This document shows positions 59,870-64,000 of a DNA stretch of 64,000 bases, piece after piece. The stretch lies in assembly GCA_039090855.1 (NCBI GenBank), contig CM077011.1, positions 33,995,501-34,059,500 of the forward strand. The letters run 5' to 3'. The number at the start of each line of letters is the position of its first letter. Position 1 is the first letter of the stretch. The translations under genes and the position numbers were made by a program. Source of the stretch: Macrothele yani. Taxonomy: Eukaryota > Arthropoda > Arachnida > Araneae > Macrothelidae. Below the pieces are notes generated by a model that worked only from the letters and a program-made list of their open reading frames with translations, was not told where the DNA came from and made no database searches.

Positions 59870-62800
59870 GTAACATCACAGCCTCTCCTTGACAAATGTC
59901 AACCCCGCCTTCTCGTGGTGCATCCTGTTCCCACTAAAGGGGCTCTGACGACCGCAAATAGCGGTATAACTATACCATCGGGATCAGAGGAAATGCTATC
60001 CCACACTCACCAACCCGCTTGGCCAGCGTGGTGAGTTATGGCCAAACACCTCCAAAATGATTCCACAACTTAAATCTTGGCCCTCAGTCTCCGGCAGCTG
60101 GAATGTACCTGGCCAAGGCAGCGGCCAGTGCGACATGAAGGCAGAGGGTGCTAAGAATCCCCGGAGGACCGGACTAGGCTGCCATTTGATGCTGACCTTG
60201 GCTACCTACAACGGACGCTCCCTATCTTCTGATTCAAGGCTTCTTGAATTGGAAGAGGAACTACAAAGGATCAAGTGGGACATCGTCGGGCTAAGTGAGG
60301 TAAGGAGAAAAGGAGAAGATCTCATTGAACTGAAAAGTGGACATCTCTTCTATTATCGTGGGACAGATACTGGCAGAACTAGTGGTGTTGGATTTATAAT
60401 AAACAAGAAACTGAAGGATAAAGTGGTAGAAGTTGAAAGTTCCTCTGACAGAGCTGCACGACTCGTTATCCAACTATCGAGAAGATACCAGGCTCAGATT
60501 ATTCAAACTTATGCACCCACCACAAGTCATCCTGAAGAAGAAATTGAAGAATTTTATGAGGAAATTCGTCATCTAAATAATAAAGGTAAGCAGCACTTGA
60601 AGATAATTATGGGAGATTTCAATGCAAAAATAGGGCACCGGCAACAGAATGAAACTTCAGTAGGTAAATTCGGTCACGGCAACAGAAACCAGCGTGGAAA
60701 TACTCTCGTTGAGTTTGCAGAGGCAGAAGGATTTTTCATCTTGAATTCCTTTTTCAAGAAAAAGCCACACAGGAAATGGACATGGAGACATCCAATTGGG
60801 ACGACAAGTGAAATTGATTTTATTATGTGTAACAAAAAATTCGTCATCGAAGACTGCAGTGTGCTAAACAAGTTCAACACAGGTAGTGACCATAGATTGG
60901 TGAGATGTAAGATGCACCTCAACACTAAACTGGAACGTGGCAAGCTCATAAGACAAACAAAATGTATTGACATAACCAACCTTAAAAAACACCATAATAC
61001 TTTCAAGTTGGAACTGAAGAACAGATTCTCTGCTTTAGAAGGCCTAACATCGGAAGAAGTGGATATTTCGGAAGTTAACAGAAAAGTAACCAAAGCTCTT
61101 ATGGAAACAGCAACAAAATTAGCTGGGTCTAAGAACAAGTTGCATGTAAACAAATTATCAGGAAAAACCAAAATGTTGATGCAAAACAGAAGAGAGATGA
61201 GGACAACTAAAGAAGATGTGACTTCCAAAGTGGAATATATAGAGCTATGCAAGACAGCACGAAAAAGTATCACTGAAGACGTAAGGAAATTCAACTGTGA
61301 GCTAGTGAGAAAAGCAATTGAAAACAACCAAAGCCTAAAGATAGCAAAGGGACATCTCAGTAAGGGAAGAAAACAGATTATGGCTCTGAGAAAAGAAGAT
61401 GGTTCTATAACAAGAAATAGAGGCGAAATTTTGACAAGAGTGAAAGATTTCTACTCCAAATTATATGAAAGGGATGATACATGTACTCCAGACATCATGA
61501 AAGGTACCAGAGTTCTTCCAGTCCTCCCAGCAGAAGTTGCTCATGCAATCAAGAACATGAAGCGGGGGAAAGCTCCAGGAGAAGATGGAATTACTATAGA
61601 CATCATACAAGAAGCAAGTGGAGAAATTGAAACAGTACTCGCCCAAGTTTTCACTCGATGCCTTAATGAAGGGAAGATTCCTGAGGATTGGAACAATGCT
61701 ACAATGATCCTGCTACATAAAAAAGGTGACATTGAGGATCTCAGGAACTACAGACCTATCAGCCTCCTATCAGTGGTTTATAAAATCTTCACTAAAGTTC
61801 TTTCACACCGCTTGAAGGTAACACTGGACATGGCTCAACCGAGAGAACAAGCTGGATTCAGGAGTGGCTACAGCACAATAGATCATATCCATGTACTGAG
61901 AGAACTAATTGAAAGAGCGAGGGAATATGAACTTCCATTGTGCATGGCTTTTATCGATTATGAAAAAGCCTTTGATTCGGTGAAACCATCAGCAGTTACC
62001 ACGGCTCTGAAATCCTGCGGTATTGAAGATGCATACATTAATATTATTAATAACATCTATGAAAATGCAAGTGCAAAGATTCGGCTGTTTGAAAATACAA
62101 CACACATAAAAATTGGAAAGGGAGTGAGACAAGGTGACACCATATCTCCAAAGCTCTTTAATGCCACATTGGAGGGTGTTTTTCAGTCGCTGAGCTGGGA
62201 AAACAAAGGGATAAAGATTAATGGAGATTATCTAACCCACCTTCGTTTTGCTGATGACGTAGTCATTTTTGCAACTACCCCATCAGAGCTGCAGAGTATG
62301 ATCCAGGAACTTGCTGACAAGAGTAAAGAAGTGGGATTAAAAATGAACTTTCAGAAGACAAAAGTGATGTTCAATGCTTTTACAAGAAATGAAGATTTAT
62401 CGATTGATGGAGAAAAACTGGAGATAACAGATACGTATGTTTATCTTGGACAGCAGATATCAAGTGAGGGTCACATTGATGAAGAAATTAATCGGCGTAC
62501 AAAACTTGCCTGGAGAGCTTTTGGAAGAAACAGCATAATTTTCAAGAGCAATATGCCATTATGTCTTAAAAGAAAAGTGTTTGATCAATGCATCCTTCCA
62601 GTGCTTACGTATGGTGCAGAGACGTGGACCTTAACTAAAAGAGACATACAAAGGCTGCAGACAACTCAAAGAAGCATGGAGAGGTGCATACTTGGTGTAA
62701 CCAGGAGAGATAAGAAGAGGAACTCGTGGATCCGAAAAATGACGAGAATGGAAGACATCATGATCAGAGTTAAATCCCTGAAATGGCAATGGGCTGGACA

Positions 62801-63036
62801 TACTGCCAGAAGGACAGACCATAGATGGACAGCCGAAATTTTAGATTGGATTCCAAGGGACAGGAAAAGACCCAGAAAAAGACCACATGGGAGATGGGTG
62901 GATGAAATTCGTAAATATGCGGGAGTGACATGGAGGAGACTGGCACAAGACAGACCGTTGTGGAGGAAACTTGGGGAGACCTTCGTCCAGCAGTGGATTG
63001 ATAATGGTTGACAATGATGATGATGATGATCCCCCA
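59870..63036 (+). mobile_element. RTE-clade LINE, apparently full-length
   Basis: A GC-richer 5' leader (from about 59870, boundary uncertain; it contains GCATCCTGTTCCCACTAAAG and ATAGCGGTATAACTATACC) precedes one long ORF. The 3' UTR is only a few bases and ends in a GATGAT repeat (63013-63034), as is usual for RTE elements. No target duplication was found. The element lies antisense to RAD54L2 in its 11.6-kb intron, 67 bp from the exon ending at 63103. Confidence 0.85.
60057..63011 (+). CDS. RTE-type retrotransposon polyprotein: apurinic-like endonuclease plus reverse transcriptase
   Basis: The 984-residue frame has no stop or shift. Residues about 45-290 are an EEP-type endonuclease: TLATYNGRSL, DIVGLSEVRRKG, IIMGDFNAKIG (about 186), EIDFIM (about 252) and GSDHRLVR (about 275). 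A linker of about 190 residues follows. The RT covers about 480-800: WNNATMILLHKKGD, NYRPISLLSV, QAGFRSGYST, CMAFIDYEKAFDSV with the first Asp (about 632), GVRQGDTISPKLFN, and the catalytic box FADD (about 730). The C-terminus has the RTE pattern WAGHTARRTDHRW...GRWVDEI...WRRLAQDRPLW. It nicks DNA and copies its RNA at the cut. The Met at 60057 gives the longest frame; the Met starting MLTLATYNGR (about residue 45) is an equally good start. An intact frame suggests a young, possibly active copy. Confidence 0.92.
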   Translation: MIPQLKSWPSVSGSWNVPGQGSGQCDMKAEGAKNPRRTGLGCHLMLTLATYNGRSLSSDSRLLELEEELQRIKWDIVGLSEVRRKGEDLIELKSGHLFYYRGTDTGRTSGVGFIINKKLKDKVVEVESSSDRAARLVIQLSRRYQAQIIQTYAPTTSHPEEEIEEFYEEIRHLNNKGKQHLKIIMGDFNAKIGHRQQNETSVGKFGHGNRNQRGNTLVEFAEAEGFFILNSFFKKKPHRKWTWRHPIGTTSEIDFIMCNKKFVIEDCSVLNKFNTGSDHRLVRCKMHLNTKLERGKLIRQTKCIDITNLKKHHNTFKLELKNRFSALEGLTSEEVDISEVNRKVTKALMETATKLAGSKNKLHVNKLSGKTKMLMQNRREMRTTKEDVTSKVEYIELCKTARKSITEDVRKFNCELVRKAIENNQSLKIAKGHLSKGRKQIMALRKEDGSITRNRGEILTRVKDFYSKLYERDDTCTPDIMKGTRVLPVLPAEVAHAIKNMKRGKAPGEDGITIDIIQEASGEIETVLAQVFTRCLNEGKIPEDWNNATMILLHKKGDIEDLRNYRPISLLSVVYKIFTKVLSHRLKVTLDMAQPREQAGFRSGYSTIDHIHVLRELIERAREYELPLCMAFIDYEKAFDSVKPSAVTTALKSCGIEDAYINIINNIYENASAKIRLFENTTHIKIGKGVRQGDTISPKLFNATLEGVFQSLSWENKGIKINGDYLTHLRFADDVVIFATTPSELQSMIQELADKSKEVGLKMNFQKTKVMFNAFTRNEDLSIDGEKLEITDTYVYLGQQISSEGHIDEEINRRTKLAWRAFGRNSIIFKSNMPLCLKRKVFDQCILPVLTYGAETWTLTKRDIQRLQTTQRSMERCILGVTRRDKKRNSWIRKMTRMEDIMIRVKSLKWQWAGHTARRTDHRWTAEILDWIPRDRKRPRKRPHGRWVDEIRKYAGVTWRRLAQDRPLWRKLGETFVQQWIDNG

Positions 63037-63102
63037 AAATAAGAAAAAAAAAAAAAAAACACTAACACAAACTAGTGTTTATTAACACCAAGCTTTACTT
63101 AC

Positions 63103-63296
63103 TTGATGGCATCGTTAATTTTTGCACCATAACACCTTGTTTGAACAGAGTGTTCATAAGGGAAGGTGATGCAGTAATTGGCGTAGCAGTTGTTCCGGTT
63201 CTAATTGTGGCTGTCACTCCAGATGGCTGCATGGGTATAGGAGTTGACTGAGAAGGTAATACACGTATTGTGGTGCCTCCAACCCACTGGCATTGC
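63103..63296 (-). CDS. RAD54L2: RAD54L2 (ARIP4) orthologue, 194-nt exon
   Basis: On the minus strand the exon follows TTTGTTTACAG and ends before GTAAGT. It completes the Lys codon from 63470-63657 and leaves one base for 51248-51451. It encodes QCQWVGGTTIRVLPSQSTPI, then PMQPSGVTATIRTGTTATPI and PSLMNTLFKQGVMVQKLTMPS. The STPIPM word and the ...L.(K/Q)(Q/R)(A/G)GV(M/L)VQK stretch match the corresponding part of vertebrate ARIP4 (STPIPMMP and LQRAGVLVQKV). The next intron is 11.6 kb and full of transposons. Confidence 0.92.
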
Positions 63297-63469
63297 CTGT
63301 AAACAAAGGGAAATAATAAAAAAAATTTTAACCCTAGCAAAAAAAAAAAAAAAAAACTGGCACTTTTGAAACATCAAGAAGATAGGCATCATGAAAATCA
63401 ATAAGCAAAATTTAATACTCAAGACTAGCTTTCATTTTTAACATGATGAGAAGACAAATAATAACTTAC
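63297..63469 (-). other. RAD54L2 intron, 173 bp
   Basis: Short intron with GTAAGT donor (63469-63464) and TTTACAG acceptor (63303-63297) on the minus strand. It contains an A18 run near 63340-63357. Confidence 0.85.
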
Positions 63470-63657
63470 TTGTTATTGATGACAAACTGGCCACCAGCAC
63501 CAGCTGTACCAGCAGGAAGGTAGGTATATGTTGTTCGAATGTTGATCATGTTAGCTCTTTTGGCCATCTCGTAACTTTGTTTTGCTAGCCTCTTCTCTTG
63601 TTTCGTTAATTTTAAGTCTTTCCGATCCAGCAGCAGTGACTCATGTTCAAAAGGTTC
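63470..63657 (-). CDS. RAD54L2: RAD54L2 (ARIP4) orthologue, 188-nt exon
   Basis: On the minus strand TTTTGGTGATGCAG precedes the exon and GTAAGT follows. It reads EPFEHESLLLDRKDLKLTKQ, then EKRLAKQSYEMAKRANMINI and ending in FVINNK. The first half is nearly the same as the segment just after the helicase core of vertebrate ARIP4 (EPFKHESLLLDRKDRKLTKA, EKKAAKKSYE), which is the strongest single piece of evidence for the gene. It enters in phase 0 and leaves two bases of a Lys codon. The helicase exons lie beyond the right edge of the window. Confidence 0.95.
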
Positions 63658-64000
63658 CTGCATCACCAAAAGATAAAAAGCATTAGTTTTTTTTTTCAAA
63701 ATCCCATGAGTTTATATATTCATTTATAACAGTTTTGAAAAAATAATAATAAAAAAACACATTTTAGAAGTCAACAAACTGCTTGAAAACTGTAGTAATC
63801 ACTGTTTGATTGGACAATTATTTTTTTTAAATGTTTTAAAAAGTGTTAGTCTGTAAAGGAGAGATCCTGTGACAACTTTGAACTTCATCAAGTCTAGTTT
63901 CATGAGATCTTTCTGCCAAGATAGTGTTGAAACTATAAATTGAATCTCATTACTGCTGACAAAGTTCAAAACTTTGCAAAAATGTAAACACAAAGTAAAG
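63658..64000 (-). other. RAD54L2 intron reaching the window edge
   Basis: AT-rich sequence upstream of the exon at 63470-63657 on the minus strand. No further exon recognised up to 64000. Confidence 0.6.

Noticed and set aside
60674..61327. 217-codon minus-strand frame inside the RTE element
   Set aside because: Antisense shadow of the endonuclease-RT linker; no motif.

Overview
This is a stretch of an AT-rich, intron-rich invertebrate animal genome, possibly an arthropod or a lophotrochozoan; I could not fix the lineage. It has no operons, its coding exons are short and widely spaced, and it carries a dense mix of Tc1/mariner, hAT, piggyBac-like, pogo-like, LINE (RTE and a second type), Penelope-like and tRNA-SINE copies. 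By eye, only one host protein-coding gene can be supported with confidence.

That gene is the C-terminal half-to-third of a RAD54L2 (ARIP4) orthologue, a SNF2-family chromatin helicase that interacts with androgen receptor in vertebrates. It runs on the minus strand from beyond the right edge to a stop at 34076. Five exons are visible: 63470-63657, 63103-63296, 51248-51451, 46538-46599 and 34076-36009. Their splice sites and codon phases join without conflict. The assembled last exon is one base out of frame at a T5 run (34692-34696). The penultimate exon has a tandem NAGNAG acceptor. The helicase domains lie off the window; what is present is the conserved post-helicase segment and the long Q/P/S-rich tail.

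Region 1-33,500, downstream of the gene, is repeats with no exon I could recognise. In order it holds: a SINE; a palindromic MITE with its empty site preserved in a nearby paralogous repeat; two abutting Tc1 elements (one with an in-frame foreign insert in its transposase, the other carrying a SINE); a third Tc1; a LINE fragment; a complete 2.8-kb hAT element with 8-bp target duplication; a large foldback that looks like inverted Penelope-like ends with hammerhead-ribozyme-like cores; a deleted mariner; a piggyBac-type MITE; a second hAT-like element; and a 144-bp-period tandem repeat.

Region 36,000-63,000 is the gene's intronic sequence. It contains further SINEs, a fragment of an uncharacterised TE-associated gene split by a piggyBac MITE, Tc1 and pogo-like elements, a near-perfect 310-bp palindrome, a 26-bp perfect miRNA-like hairpin, an old intronic duplication, a (GA)n/(GT)n microsatellite, a hAT MITE only about 150 bp upstream of an exon, a Penelope GIY-YIG remnant, three Tc1 elements in a row, and an RTE LINE with an uninterrupted 984-codon ORF, inserted antisense to the gene. 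Short open segments between these Tc1 copies may be pieces of another shredded coding sequence.

All calls come from reading the sequence. No similarity search was run, so family assignments rest on remembered motifs, and element boundaries on visible terminal repeats and target-site duplications.
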